Below the pieces are notes generated by a model, which saw only the letters and a list, made by a program, of their open reading frames with translations, was not told the origin of the DNA and did no database searches. Both the position numbers and the translations under genes were made by a program. This document shows positions 12,431-23,167 of a DNA stretch of 64,000 nt, in pieces. How positions within the stretch are numbered: position 1 is the first letter of the stretch; the number at the start of each line of letters is the position of its first letter. This stretch comes from Laccaria trichodermophora (taxonomy: Eukaryota > Basidiomycota > Agaricomycetes > Agaricales > Hydnangiaceae): contig JACTVC010000002.1 of NCBI GenBank assembly GCA_018417955.1, positions 2,852,001 through 2,916,000 of the forward strand. Direction: 5' to 3'.

Positions 12431-12816
12431 TGTTTTGGTGATGCTGAAGTGTGCTGCGGTGAAATTAACGCTAGTAGTGGGAGTCAGAAAGAGAAAGACG
12501 ACAAATCGACAAAAGGCTGTGGTCACCAACATATACTGCTGCGCATTTACGTCAGCTCGCCTTGTCAGCGGGTCACCCAGGCAACTCCGGTCATTCGATG
12601 CCGCGTATGACGTAAGACATTCGCTCACTGATATCACTTTGATATCACACCTTCTATCACACCTTGTATCACACTTGCTTTTTGTGCATTGCTTTCACTG
12701 TGATCGTCAATTGTTTCATCACACTTTGATCCCACAGCTGACATTCACACCCGCACTTCCGTGATCTTTGTCAAGCCTAATCCAACTTTCAATCCATACT
12801 CTACCAGACTTTCACT
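12431..12816. other. Upstream region of the C2H2 factor
   Basis: 386 bp between the factor start and tRNA-Lys. Around 12630-12730 there is a loose reiteration of a TATCACAC(C/T)TT-like motif (for example 12643-12670). No gene is seen. It probably holds the 5' leader and promoter of the minus-strand factor. Confidence 0.45.
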
Positions 12817-12904
12817 GCCCGCCTAGCTCAATCGGATAGAGCGTCAGACTCTTAGGCGGGTCCTTACAATCTGAAGGCTGCGAGTTCGACCCTCGCGGTG
12901 GGCT
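12817..12904 (+). tRNA. tRNA-Lys (anticodon CTT) with a 14-nt intron
   Basis: The acceptor stem GCCCGCC (12817-12823) pairs with GGTGGGC (12897-12903) and the discriminator is T12904. The D stem is GCTC/GAGC. The anticodon stem TCAGA (12844-12848) pairs with TCTGA (12870-12874). The loop CTCTTA plus A contains anticodon CTT at 12851-12853. A 14-nt intron (12855-12868) sits at the standard position one base 3' of the anticodon. The T arm is GCGAG-TTCGACC-CTCGC. All stems pair, so this looks functional. Confidence 0.95.
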
Positions 12905-12957
12905 ACTACTCTTTTTTCTTACTGCATCAGTGCCTGCACGTCTGTTTTCTTTATCAA

Positions 12958-13075
12958 GTCTTCTAACATCCGCGCGCACCACCTCTTGCGAGGTAACGAC
13001 AACTAATGTACATTTTTTTTGGTATTGCCATTAGTCGTTGCACATAAAGTAGAGCTTTGCATCTCCTTCATTTGT
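12958..13075 (-). pseudogene. Degenerate partial copies of the thioesterase terminal exon
   Basis: Directly downstream of the acyl-CoA thioesterase stop lie decayed pieces of its own last exon. Bases 12958-13011 match 13139-13194 (encoding TLVAVTSQEGVVRADVR), with a 3-nt deletion removing the Gly of QEG. Bases 13030-13071 match 13088-13131 (the end of the coding sequence and early 3' UTR), with the stop codon changed. The order of the pieces suggests more than one duplication followed by deletion. These lie outside the functional reading frame and look non-coding. Confidence 0.7.
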
Positions 13076-13104
13076 TAGCATTACTATTAGTACTCGCACA
13101 TAAA

Positions 13105-14584
13105 TTAGAGTTTTGCATTGAGCTTGCTTCCTTCATCGGGTCCTCTAACATCCGCGCGCACCACACCCTCTTGCGAGGTGACGGCAACTAATGTGCCATC
13201 CCGAGTATATAACTGTCACGATCCGATGAATCAATGGACGCACAGAACATGGAAAACACAAACCCTTCCATGAACGACCCCTCTACCAGATCCCGAGCGG
13301 GGTGACTGCATCTGAAACGACTTTTAACCTCGTCGTATGTTTTACTGCACGCCGCGACCTACCACATGTAGCATCCAATCACCAGTGTTAAAGTCATTGC
13401 TGCAAATGATATGATTAGGCAGTGAAGCCGTTATACTTGATGTAGACTTGCTTGTAAAACCAAATTGTGTGATCCAACGTAGACTGAGCGAATACTCGTC
13501 ATAAACGGGCCACCGTTCAACGGTTCAAAACACGTACTGTCATAGTCAACGCATCTTTCCCCTTCCCGCCCCTTCGCAGCCCCATAATTCGAGCTGCAGT
13601 TGAAATACTGATCCACCATATTCAGAAAAGAGTTTCCGAAATCAAGGTGGAAAAGACATACAAGTAGTGGTCGGAGAAATATGCCAAAATGCACTGAAAA
13701 AAAGTTGGAAAGCCGTTGAAACAATTAAAAAATGACTCACTTTTTGGAAAGAGGGCTCGTATTCTGGTATCGACCGCGCCTTCATCCAATACATATAGGT
13801 GATAACACCGTCTGACGAGACGATATGCTCCGCCGCAGGCTTGATAGCGATAGGACTACGAGACCGCTCCTATATTCCATAGCCAATCAGCTGCTACCTC
13901 GCTGTCTACCCGGGGTAGACCTCACAGCAACTAAATCTTGGTATAGCGCCGCCAATTTGGGGTGTAGTTGTTTATCCCGTATCGCCCGAGCGTACTTCGT
14001 TTCGTCCAGTTCACAATCTTCCGGTGCAGGGACCTTGGGCATGGGCCACTGATGTGAGGGCTGCCACGGTTCTGGTTTCTGAAACGAGCATAGCATAATG
14101 AAAATTATTTCGCCATTCTGGACAGCTTTCACGGAGCGGGTACAATATGACCGTCCTTGGCGGAGGCGCTCAACGTAGTATACGATTGGGGTGGACGGGG
14201 ACGCGCTTGTGAGGAAATAGCACTTGAAAGGATCTTAATCTTGCGCTTAAAAACAAGGACTGGAGTCCACGTACATGTAAAGACTGATTTGGACAAATAA
14301 GTTGAGTTCTGTCTCTTTGCATGATTTTCGGGAACTCACATGAAGTGCAAATGCTGAATCGACACAATTCGTAGCCGAAACTAAGGCCTGGCTGATGACT
14401 TGACTAAATATTATCGTCAGGATGCGCCCCTCTTCACCACTATCACTGTCACTTACCCTCCAAACACCCCTCGAGCCCGGAGTGGCAGCCATAGTGACTT
14501 TGACCGAAAGAGGTTCACTTCAATCTGCTCCACCTCGAGAGCGGTTGAGATTTGCTCGTGCTCGACTTGGTTGGTATCCTCCAT
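13105..14584 (-). CDS. Acyl-CoA thioesterase II (peroxisomal, TesB-like)
   Basis: Hydrolyses acyl-CoA to fatty acid and CoA, probably in peroxisomes. Eleven exons: 14584-14457, 14403-14340, 14283-14275 (9 nt), 14222-13926, 13869-13741, 13693-13662, 13607-13538, 13483-13452, 13399-13363, 13311-13264 and 13212-13105; 317 aa. Double hot-dog family blocks are ARGVFGGQVISQALVSAT, LHCYFLTSASPS, YYVERLRQGRSYCTRSV, TSTLDHTIWFY, QSPRSGSGRGVVHGR and DGTLVAVTSQEGVVRA. Intron 8 (13451-13400) starts GCAAGT, a GC-AG intron required to keep the frame. The C-terminus ...GSKLNAKL ends in AKL, a PTS1-type peroxisomal signal, with an internal SKL just before it. Confidence 0.92.
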
Positions 14585-14975
14585 CGTTGATTAGACAGGG
14601 TAAAAGAGTGAGGGTAATTTGCGTCCTTCCAGGTGTAGGTGCTATGTATTATTAGGGTGCAAAATTTCAAACTTCACTTGGAAGCAAGGGGCATTATCAA
14701 GCGACGTCATTCACGACAACCGGAAACCGGAAAACGGCAGTACCATACCCGGTAACTGTCTTGGGGAAGGTAACAAAAAAAGTTTATTACGCATGAGGCA
14801 CATTTTCTAAGTAATAATCAAGAGGCTGTTCGCATGAACAGCGCGAGAACAATAAAATCGCCAAGATTCACCGAAGCCTAGGTGTCGAGCAGTTGGTGGG
14901 GGCTGTATCGTCGTTTGAATTGATGGAATCATAGGTGCTTCGTTAGATATCACAACGGAACAGAGATTGTCGCCA
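14585..14975. other. Intergenic, thioesterase promoter side
   Basis: 391 bp between the thioesterase start and the RAD14 stop, both on the minus strand. No ORF with family signal and no RNA gene is visible. It contains the thioesterase promoter and the RAD14 3' UTR by position. Confidence 0.5.
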
Positions 14976-16161
14976 TTAAAGCTCTTCAACGTCTATCGTA
15001 AACCCGCACTCGTGGCAGACCTGCTGGCCTGTTCCATCTAGACCTCGCTCCAGCTGGCCAAAAACATGTCTATGTTCTTCATCCTTCCGTCGTTGCCAAA
15101 CACTTTCCTTTGTTCGCTTCCGCAGCTCCTTCAAGCTTTGCTCGAATTTCTTATTTTTCTGCTTTTTCTTCTCGGCTGTTCTTCGTTCATATTCAGCATC
15201 CAGAGCCTCTGGAGAACCCCATTTCTTCCACGCAAACTCCTCTACTTGATATCGAAGAAAGAGCATCATGTTTGCGTAGGTGGATTTGTGAGGATTAGCT
15301 TTCAGGAGATGGGGTAATAGCTCATGATCACGGAGCTCGGCTACGACAGGTGAGTTACAAACATCGAAAGAACCCCCTAAACAAATTGACTTACGATCTG
15401 TGAGAAGGTAGTCCTAGCACGCACCATTGTAAGAAATGGAGTAGAAGAAGGTTCAAGAGGTACCTGTTTACACTCCGTCTTCGTTAATAGACTGTACCTC
15501 TCCGGCCTTTCATTCTGACATTTCTTGCAAACCAAGCAACCAAAGACCTTTTTAAGAGCCTGATCTATGTCAATAGTTTGACATTCCTGACATTTGGGGT
15601 TTAAGGAAGGGTCAAGAAATATGGCTGTCTAAAAGTCAGGAATTGGAAAAGGGAGGAAACGCAAGGCAGCGTACGAGGTTCCAGGTTTTGGACGGCTCTT
15701 TGTTTCTCCCTCTCCATCTCTTTTCTTCTTGTATCCTGGTCAACCTCCTCACCGTCCTCAACCAAAAAACCGCCCTTCGAATTAACCATCTTGGAGAGGT
15801 CATATTCGAAGTACTTTCCGAAGCGAGAGTCCGGTTTAAGGGGCCTTGATGATGAGGGTGTAGGGGCTGTGGGTGAAGTAGTGATACTCAAGGGCCGTTT
15901 GCGGTTTGCATTGGGCACGGACGAAGCGGCTGCTTCGGATTCCTTTTGACGTTGTGCGGCCTTCGCTAAGAATACGAAATGAGCGAATCGTTCTACGCAG
16001 AGGAACTTCTCACCTTTTAACCGGTTGATCTCAATCTGCCTAACATTCTCTGGTGTTGACTGTAGATTCGACTGTATAGTCCGCGGAGGCGGCGTCACAG
16101 GTCGCCCAAAAGTGTCCGCCATGGAAGATGAGCTTTGAGCGCTGCGCTGAGCTCCGACCAT
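14976..16161 (-). CDS. RAD14: DNA damage recognition protein RAD14/XPA
   Basis: Nucleotide excision repair scaffold that binds damaged DNA. Exons in transcript order are 16161-16014, 15965-15675, 15624-15464, 15413-15395 (19 nt) and 15340-14976. The XPA C4 zinc finger is visible as CQECQTIDIDQALKKVFGCL then VCKKC (CX2C...CX2C). It is followed by [20 protein letters not shown] and the basic DNA-binding segment (KKWGSPEALDAEYERRTAEK). ATG 16161 is the first in-frame ATG after a GTG-headed frame; ATG 16122 is an alternative start. Intron 1 (15966-16013) is 48 nt and stop-free, so retention would add 16 residues. The C-terminus has a CHECG motif. Confidence 0.88.
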
Positions 16162-16272
16162 GACTTGAAGGTCCACATTTTGAATTTGGCCAGACGAGAT
16201 CTTCGCGGCATCACGTGCGCCATTTGATTCAGATACTACACAAACAATGCTACTCTAAAACCCAAAAAGTCA

Positions 16273-18588
16273 TTAGGAGGCGGAAGACGAAGGCACATCT
16301 ACAGCCATCTCATCTGTTTCTACCGTAGATTTAGGGAGTTCGACTTCAGCGGTGGTGGAATCCGCCACAGAAGCAGCGGCCGGCGGTTCTGTCACACTCT
16401 CGGTCGAAGGGGTATCGACATCCATAGAAGACGCGGCGCCGACCTTAGAAGCTGAGATTAGCCGCACAGCAGTATGGTGGCCGCTAGGCCCAGCCCCGTG
16501 TGTCGTTGTCGAGCCAGAGGCAAGGATACCAACTCCCATTCCGAATTTGTGATTACCACCACTTTCTTCGCCATTACTGTCTGGATCTCGATGGCTACCG
16601 TGGTTTCTCCGCCCTCCTTCGCCTTCATCGTCGGAGTCAGAAAGTTCCCCATCAGCCTGTCGGCGTGAGTCGAGAAGACGCATAGGTCGACGATCGTTAG
16701 GGTTCATCAGGTCTTCGTCTTGGTTTGGATCATCTAGAGCCTCATCAATAGGCATGGATGGAATATCTGTCAGAATACCTTCAGAATGGATCGGATCGTG
16801 AGGGTAAACGATTCGTACCTGACATCTGGACGCTAGGAGGACCACCAACATGCCTCAAATTTTCCAGCACTATTCGCTTCACGCGATCCAAATATGCAGG
16901 CGTATTCATATCGTCTGTGTTGGATGATTTCACATCGAGCTCATAGTCGGGACCGAAGTACTCGTAGTACTCATTCACGGGGATATCTGTGCTTCAAACT
17001 TAGAGAGGGTGAAAAACAATTTAGGAGGACTCCAAACCTGGGCCAAGCTCCACCCCGGCAGCCAATCCAGTCTCGTACGCCCATGCACGGCTGACATTTC
17101 GCATGGTGTAACCGCCTCCGCCAAGAAGAAGCAAAGGTTTGTTGAAGGATTTTACAAACTTGACGCAATTGGCGTGGCCTAATTGAAGTCAGCCTGCCCT
17201 GCATATCAGTGCTACAAATCAGGGTACCTCGCATCGAAAGATTTAGGCATCCCAGCTTGTCACCAGAGAGTGAATCGGTTCCGCATTGCAAAACAATTGC
17301 AGAAGGATCGTATGTTTCCATGACTTGTCGTATCACCTGAAGGAGAAAAAGTCGTAATGTTGGAAGAAACAAAAACGCCACGACGGACCGGCTCAAAGAC
17401 AGATTTGTAGTTTTCATCCGTAATTCCGTCTCGTAGAGGGAAATTCAATGCGTAATATTTACCTTTCATGACGCCGACATCCTGCCCCGCTGCGTCAGCG
17501 TTGTCACGCACTTCAAGAAAAGGAGAACCTCACGCGCAGCTCCCCTGTTCCTGGAAAGTACTCCCCATACTTGTGGAAACTGACAGTCATGACTCTATCT
17601 GTTGTATAAAAAGCCTCCTCGACGCCATCACCGTGATGCACGTCAATATCAATATACAATACTCGGCTATGATATCTGCAGAAAGATGAGCTACGAATGC
17701 CAGTCCGGCATGTGGCGAAACTGACCGTAGGAGCTCAAGAATGCCAAGAACAATATCTAAAATTGACAACGGATTAAACCCCAGTTGAAGAAATACCTGA
17801 AGCACTGACCGTTAACATAACAGAATCCACTCGCTTCACTCTTCTTTGCATGATGCAGACCACCAGCCCAGTTGACTGCAATGTCACACTTATCGCGACT
17901 TAGTCTGGCTGCTCCCTCTGTACAATTTATTAAGTGATAAGGCCACGCCCTAATAACGAATAAGTGGATACCCATAGATCCTCCAGCTGAAATTGAGCAG
18001 TAGTCGAACAAACCATCAAAAACGGGACAGTCGTCGCCAACGTTGTCTGTCAATGCGAATAGCGTTAGGTTTCGCAGAGAAAGAAGGAATTAGCCAGACA
18101 TTTGTGTTGCTCCTTTATAAAAGAGTTCATGTTGCTGGGATTGATTCGACTTAGAAAGTCAACATACTCGTCCGAATGGAACTGGGTCATTTCACGTTTC
18201 GTGGCAGGTTTGGCGCGCTACGGATGCCGCAAATGACAGAACAGCATTCCTATCAGACGATAAGCTGCCTCATGAGAGTTTACAACGACGCACGAATATC
18301 TCCATTTTCTTGTAGAGACCATAGTTCATTACCAAGGAATGACACATGCGTATGCGAGTAGGCTTCATCCTTGGAAAAATGAATTGATTGCTCGTGTCTA
18401 GTACCATTTAGAAGGCGAATAGAAACATACGGATGCCCAGGTCCATAATGGAATCCACCGATATCAGAATCGAAAAAGTAGCACTGAAGGCAACCTTCGA
18501 TCAAAATCGCAACATGGATGGATATGGAGAAACTTACGACGCGCTTTTTCTGGTTTTCTCCATCAATGGGGATCATTTTCTCCGACAT
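16273..18588 (-). CDS. RPD3: Class I histone deacetylase, RPD3 type
   Basis: Zn-dependent lysine deacetylase, catalytic subunit of Sin3-type corepressors. Thirteen exons: 18588-18538, 18483-18431, 18369-18294, 18217-18100, 18046-17972, 17917-17810, 17756-17726 (31 nt), 17675-17534, 17481-17389, 17336-17228, 17178-17038, 16986-16819 and 16766-16273; 552 aa. The core is complete: [37 protein letters not shown] with the catalytic His pair near residue 146, [17 protein letters not shown] (metal ligands near 180-184), [15 protein letters not shown] and [18 protein letters not shown]. The tail after about residue 390 is acidic and low complexity. Every splice junction preserves the family sequence. 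Confidence 0.95.
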
Positions 18589-18782
18589 CTTGTATTGCTA
18601 TTCAAATTATCGCATTAATTTTGAGAGTAAGCGTGCTGGTCCAATGCTGGCTGAGGGAGAGTGAGGCGGTGTTTGGCGGCGCCGTCCAACCAACACATTT
18701 AAGCATCATTTAACTCAACGCTGCTGCAATCGGATTAAGGGTATTCTAAGTACACAGGCTACAGACGGATCATCAACTCCAA

Positions 18783-19666
18783 CTAAATCTTCGCCTTTCC
18801 GAGTGGCGCTTCTCGATCTGGTCGAGAGATCATCAGCGGCCGAAAATCTTCCCTTCGTGAGCACAAAGTTCACCTTGGTATACGAGTGTGGATGGGGCGA
18901 AGCCAAAATCGTCCGTCAATTTGATGCCCTGAAAAGAATTAGATATCTGTAAGGTAATTAGATGGGTAGCGCATACCATTTCTCCTGCGATCACTCGAAC
19001 CTGTTTGAGCTTAAGATGAGCAACTCAGGGGTTTAAGTAAGGATCTGACCATGGACCAATGATGCACACAATGCAGACTTGCAAACCACAACTATGATGC
19101 TATGAGACCGTGTCAAAGAGATACGGAGTAGATGACCCCACCTCTCTCCCGAAGGTTGTCTGGAATTCGTGCATATGTGGAGTGATAGCCTGCAGGGTTA
19201 TTGGGGCATTCAACTTCGAGTCCGGGACCACCTCTCCAAGTTGCTTCACGGTATCCATAAGAGCTTGACGAGCACAGCTCCGGCTGGTTTCCATGGGTGT
19301 GTTCCGGATTCTCGTGTCGTAGCATAGAATGTATGGCGGAGGAGTATTCATAGACTCTGCGAGAAGGACGAAGTGGTCACGCGCATGGCGGAGGTGCTTT
19401 CCTGGTATATGGCATGAGATTCATGTGCCTCATATACGAGAAGGTATTCGCGCACCAATAGTTGATCCTGGAAGAAATTTAGAGTGCACCGTGAGCTGCT
19501 CGTCCGACGTGAGGTAATTGTCGAGGAGATCAACCGCCTGGCTGAGAACTGTTTGAGCTACGGACAGCTGTTGCATCAAAACATCGATGTTCATGCCATT
19601 GATCGTGTTGTGTGCAGACATTTTAGCTGGAGAAGAGGAAGGTGTGGGATACAATCGAGAGGTCAT
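18783..19666 (-). CDS. DinB-like (YfiT/DinB superfamily) protein
   Basis: Four-helix-bundle putative metal-binding protein; the substrate is unknown. Exons in transcript order are 19666-19456, 19401-19142, 19091-19050, 19000-18977 (24 nt), 18928-18874 and 18817-18783, giving 208 aa. Candidate metal-binding His residues are in KHLRHARDHFVLL and ASLHCVHHWSMVRVIAGEM, the arrangement seen in fungal DinB proteins. GFAPSTLVYQ and the terminal APLGKAKI also fit this group. ATG 19621 is an alternative start 15 codons downstream. Cys/His content and lack of a signal peptide suggest a soluble cytosolic protein. The family call rests on recognised motifs, not a search. Confidence 0.75.
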
Positions 19667-20016
19667 TCGTATCTACGTCAACGCTGAATATAAAGGAGGA
19701 CAATGCGATTTAGGCGAGGATTTAACCAGCACGGCCTCAAGCTATCCTCGCGATTGGTCTTCTGACATTTTCCCCTTAAAGAGGGTATCAGAGTGTTGGG
19801 AAATAGTGTACATGAGTGATATTCCTCTGCCTAATTTCGGACAACCCACGTAGAAATAAGTAGCCCGAACTCAAGGCGAGGACATCAATCTGCCAAAGAT
19901 GTACCCTGATTAGGTCGGGTGAGAGACAGGAAGATTCAAAAAAAAGAGTCAACCGTCGTCGTCGCTTTGGTGAAAGAAAAATTTGCTCGTAGAGCACCTT
20001 AAGATCTCTCTCCCGG
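19667..20016. other. Intergenic between DinB-like gene and LSC2 fragment
   Basis: 350 bp with no recognisable gene. The only feature seen is the first member of the 46-bp direct repeat at 19893-19938. Confidence 0.5.
19893..19938 (+). repeat. 46-bp direct repeat, copy 1 (left of LSC2 fragment)
   Basis: Begins CCAAAGATGTACCCTGATTA and ends GAAGATTCA. It matches 20221-20266 base for base except at a handful of positions. The two copies flank the broken LSC2 5' fragment in the same orientation. Confidence 0.8.
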
Positions 20017-20219
20017 TCCGTTGATCCGGCCAATTCGCCGACTACCGGTCGCTTGTACTGCTCTCGATGCAGAGGAAGGCGGGTACTACATAAGTACCAA
20101 CTCATGAAGCCTTTGAGCTCGGTAAGCAAACTACATTCAAATTGATTCTCGAATTACACGCCTCGATACAATTTTACCAGTACGGTAACAGTATCCCTAC
20201 ACCAAAGAGCGTCGCCGCA
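20017..20219 (+). pseudogene. Truncated, decayed copy of the LSC2 5' end
   Basis: About 200 bp homologous to 21351-21713, the promoter-proximal end, exons 1-3 and intron 2 of the intact LSC2 gene. The start codon is changed (ATGCTCTCG to CTGCTCTCG), and intron 1 plus parts of exons 1 and 2 are missing. The KLLNS and TPKSVAAT segments and the intron between them survive with substitutions and a small insertion. Similarity stops abruptly after the codons equivalent to VAAT, where the second flanking direct repeat begins. It cannot make a protein from its own start. Confidence 0.85.
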
Positions 20220-20220
20220 A

Positions 20221-20266
20221 CCAAAGACGTGCCCTGAGCAGGTCGGGTGAGAGACAGAAAGATTCA
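20221..20266 (+). repeat. 46-bp direct repeat, copy 2 (right of LSC2 fragment)
   Basis: Same orientation as 19893-19938 and nearly identical. It abuts the right end of the LSC2 fragment. Confidence 0.8.
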
Positions 20267-20345
20267 CGGATTGTTGTTGTCTCTTCAGGCAATTGGAACG
20301 CCACTGAGTGGTGTCAAGATCAATCACGAGTTTATCACGAAAATC

Positions 20346-21299
20346 TTAGTAAACAATGGAGAATTCACCATGGTATTTCACTTGCTCTCCCAACACTTTT
20401 AAAGGTTCAAGACGGGGTGATATCTTGGCGAAGAGACCACGGATTTGTGCAATCGCTTCAGGGCCTTGGAGCGTCGCAAAATGACCCTGAGATGAAGGGT
20501 AGAATGGTTGAAAATGGTGGGGAACTCACTGTATTCCATCCATCACTTCTGAGGGATGGAAAAGTCAGAACCAAGAAAAACATGTGCCTGAGTTTGGGTA
20601 AAACGAAACGAGGGTGGGGATGACCGTTACAGGTATAAACGGCCGGGGGGCGTCGAGGTGGTGTGAGAGTCGACAGGAGAGTGACTGTTCAAAGCTGATT
20701 CTCAGTTTCATTGTCGTCAGCAATTCGGAATGAACACCATGCAACTTTCAAGACCTACATTGTATATGGAATAAGGCCAGGGGCTGAGCTACCATTCATT
20801 GGGCATCGAGAACATTACAGTACAAAAATGCGTGAGGACCTGGAAGATGGGCAACAATGGAGAGAGCGAGTAACTGGTGGAATCTATTTGTAGTCCAGGT
20901 CTGCAGTTAATCAGTCAGTTCATAACCCCACCTTTTGCCTTGAAATGTACAGTCAGGTCTGGCCCATTCGGCTGTATGGTTCCATATCCTTTGTTATGCG
21001 CGTATGGGACACAATCTTCGTCATCAGTAATAAGGGTTTGCAACATCATAGATAACGTCGGGGTCAATCTTGCAGACCTGATGAGGGTGAATCGCCTGCC
21101 CAGTAATTGGATCAACCAGAAATTGTCCAGGTGTCGAAAGAAAGGCGGTTATGTCTTCGGCAGAGGAGAATTCAGCCAAACAGTGTGCGTCCCAAGAAAG
21201 ACATTGGAGACGTAAAGTCACAGGAAACTTTTTAATGAACGGCTTTGTTTTGGCCTGGGAAGAGCGCATCGCACTAGTGTAAATTGCACGGGAAAGCAT
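20346..21299 (-). CDS. Unrecognised multi-exon protein (structure uncertain)
   Basis: A coding signal on the minus strand between the LSC2 fragment and intact LSC2. The first exon is probably 21299-21078 (74 codons from a true ATG, Met-Leu-Ser-Arg start, Arg/Lys-rich like a mitochondrial leader, ending in LVDPITGQAIHPHQ). A likely internal exon at 20900-20840 reads TWTTNRFHQLLALSIVAHLP. The last exon is probably 20486-20346, beginning GHFATLQGPEAIAQIRGL and ending EFSIVY before TAA. The joins between these are not settled: several GT/AG pairs are possible and none gives a full frame I trust. I do not recognise the family. It could be a lineage-specific gene or a decaying one. Confidence 0.4.
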
Positions 21300-21451
21300 G
21301 ATGAGAATGGACCTGATAACGACGTTGAAAAAAAAACAAGTCAACCTCCCTCCGTTGATCCGGCCAATTCGCCGACTACCGGCGGTTTTCTGCTGTCATC
21401 CTTCATCGCAAGTCCAGTACGTTCGGTGCTTGTCCTCACACATCCTTCAAA

Positions 21452-23167
21452 ATGCTCTCGACGTTGAGGAAGGCGGGTAACATGGCACGCGTAAGTACTC
21501 TCGTATTCGACGTTAACTTAATTGACCCCACACCCAGTCAGCGTCTACAGGTCAGCGGCGATACCTGTCTATACATGAGTACCAATCCATGAAGCTCTTG
21601 AACTCGGTAAGCAAGCTACATTCAAATCTGTTCTCTACTTACGCGCCTTGATACAATCTTACCAGTACGGTATTCCTACGCCAAAGAGCGTCGCTGCAAC
21701 CTCTCCCCAAGAAGCGTATGCCGCCGCATCTAACTTTGGTAACCATAAACCTAGTCTATCATATGGCACGCCTTAATGTTTCGTATCAGGCAAGGACAAG
21801 CTGGTTATTAAGGCTCAAGTTCTAGCTGGTGGTCGCGGAAAGGGCAAGTTCGACAACGGCTTCCAAGGAGGTGTCCACATGGTAGATAGGTTCGTCCGTG
21901 CTCACCATCACATAAAATGGTCTTCAATCTTTCCGTTCAGCCCTGAACAAGCCAAAGAAATTGCAAGCAAGATGATAGGCTCCAAGCTCATCACCAAACA
22001 AACGGGTGAACATGGGCGGATCTGCAACGCCGTAGGTTGACTCTCGCCAGTTACCCAATCATCGCTTAGCGCTAGACATCCAGATTATGCTGGCAGAGCG
22101 TCGTCAACCCGCTCATGAGTACTACGTTGCTGTGCTGAACGACCGCGCCACGCAGGGAGTCGTTCTCGTCGCGTCCGCTCAGGGTGGTATGAACATCGAA
22201 GAAGTTGCAGCCAAGGACCCAAGCGCTATCATCACCACCCCTATCGATTTCGAGAAAGGCCTTTCTAAGGATGAGGCCATAAGCGTCGCAAAAAAACTTG
22301 GTTTTCAGACTGATAAGACACAATCAGAAGCTGCCGATATCTTCATTAACTTGTACAGGATATTCAAAGAAAAAGACGCAACCCAGATCGAAATCAACCC
22401 TATGGCGCTGACGACAGACGGAGAAGTACTCTGGTGAACTTGGCAGTCTCATTTACTTTATCTTTATCTCATGTCTTCTTTAGCATGGACGCCAAATTTG
22501 GCTTTGATGACAACGCCGAATTCCGCCAGAAAGACATATTTGCTCTGCGTGACATATCTCAGGAAGAGTCATCAGAAGTTGAAGCCCAAAAGGCCAACCT
22601 CAATTTCATCAAACTCGATGGCAGCATCGGTTGCTTGGTAAATGGTGCCGGACTAGCCATGGCGACTATGGATGTTCTGTCTCTTCATGGCGGCAATCCG
22701 GCGAATTTCCTTGATGTGGGAGGGTGCTTGTTCTTGGATCATATTCAGTGAAACCAGCTAATCTGATATTATTACAGAGGGGCTACCCCCGAAACCGTGA
22801 AGAAGGCATTTGAAATTCTTCTTCAGGATCCCAAAGTCAAGAGCATATTTATAAATATCTTTGGCGGTACGTAACTATATCACCCTACTTTCAAATCTCA
22901 CCAATCTCTTTCAAAGGCATCATGCGTTGTGACTACATAGCCGAGGGTGTCATCAAAGCCACCAAAGAGCTTGGACTCACGATCCCCTTGATTGTTAGAC
23001 TGAAGGGAACAAAAGAGGCGGAAGCCAAGCAGTACGTTTCTCGAATTATCTTTGATGGAGTGACCTTCATTTCTTTTTCTAGAATGATCAGAGAATCTGG
23101 TTTGAAGATTGTCGCGTTTGACAGTTTGGATGATGCAGCTGAAAAAGCGGTTCAACTTGCAGTTTAG
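21452..23167 (+). CDS. LSC2: Succinyl-CoA ligase beta subunit, mitochondrial
   Basis: TCA-cycle enzyme converting succinyl-CoA to succinate with nucleotide triphosphate synthesis. Exons are 21452-21490, 21538-21606, 21666-21738, 21790-21889, 21941-22031, 22084-22433, 22484-22723, 22778-22866, 22917-23031 and 23083-23167; 416 aa. The short N-terminal presequence is followed by [20 protein letters not shown]. The ATP-grasp blocks are [18 protein letters not shown] and [18 protein letters not shown]. The C-terminal CoA-ligase half has LDVGGGATPETV and [16 protein letters not shown]. All ten exons join in phase. A truncated copy of the first three exons lies 1.3 kb upstream. Confidence 0.95.

Noticed and set aside
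12643..12720. TATCACAC-like reiteration read as a tandem repeat array
   Set aside because: Only three or four imperfect units; too short and irregular to call a satellite or regulatory array.
13431..13724. 97-codon minus-strand frame over thioesterase exons
   Set aside because: Reads through introns in a wrong frame; splicing of exons 6-8 gives the family sequence DALTMTSTLDHTIWFY instead.
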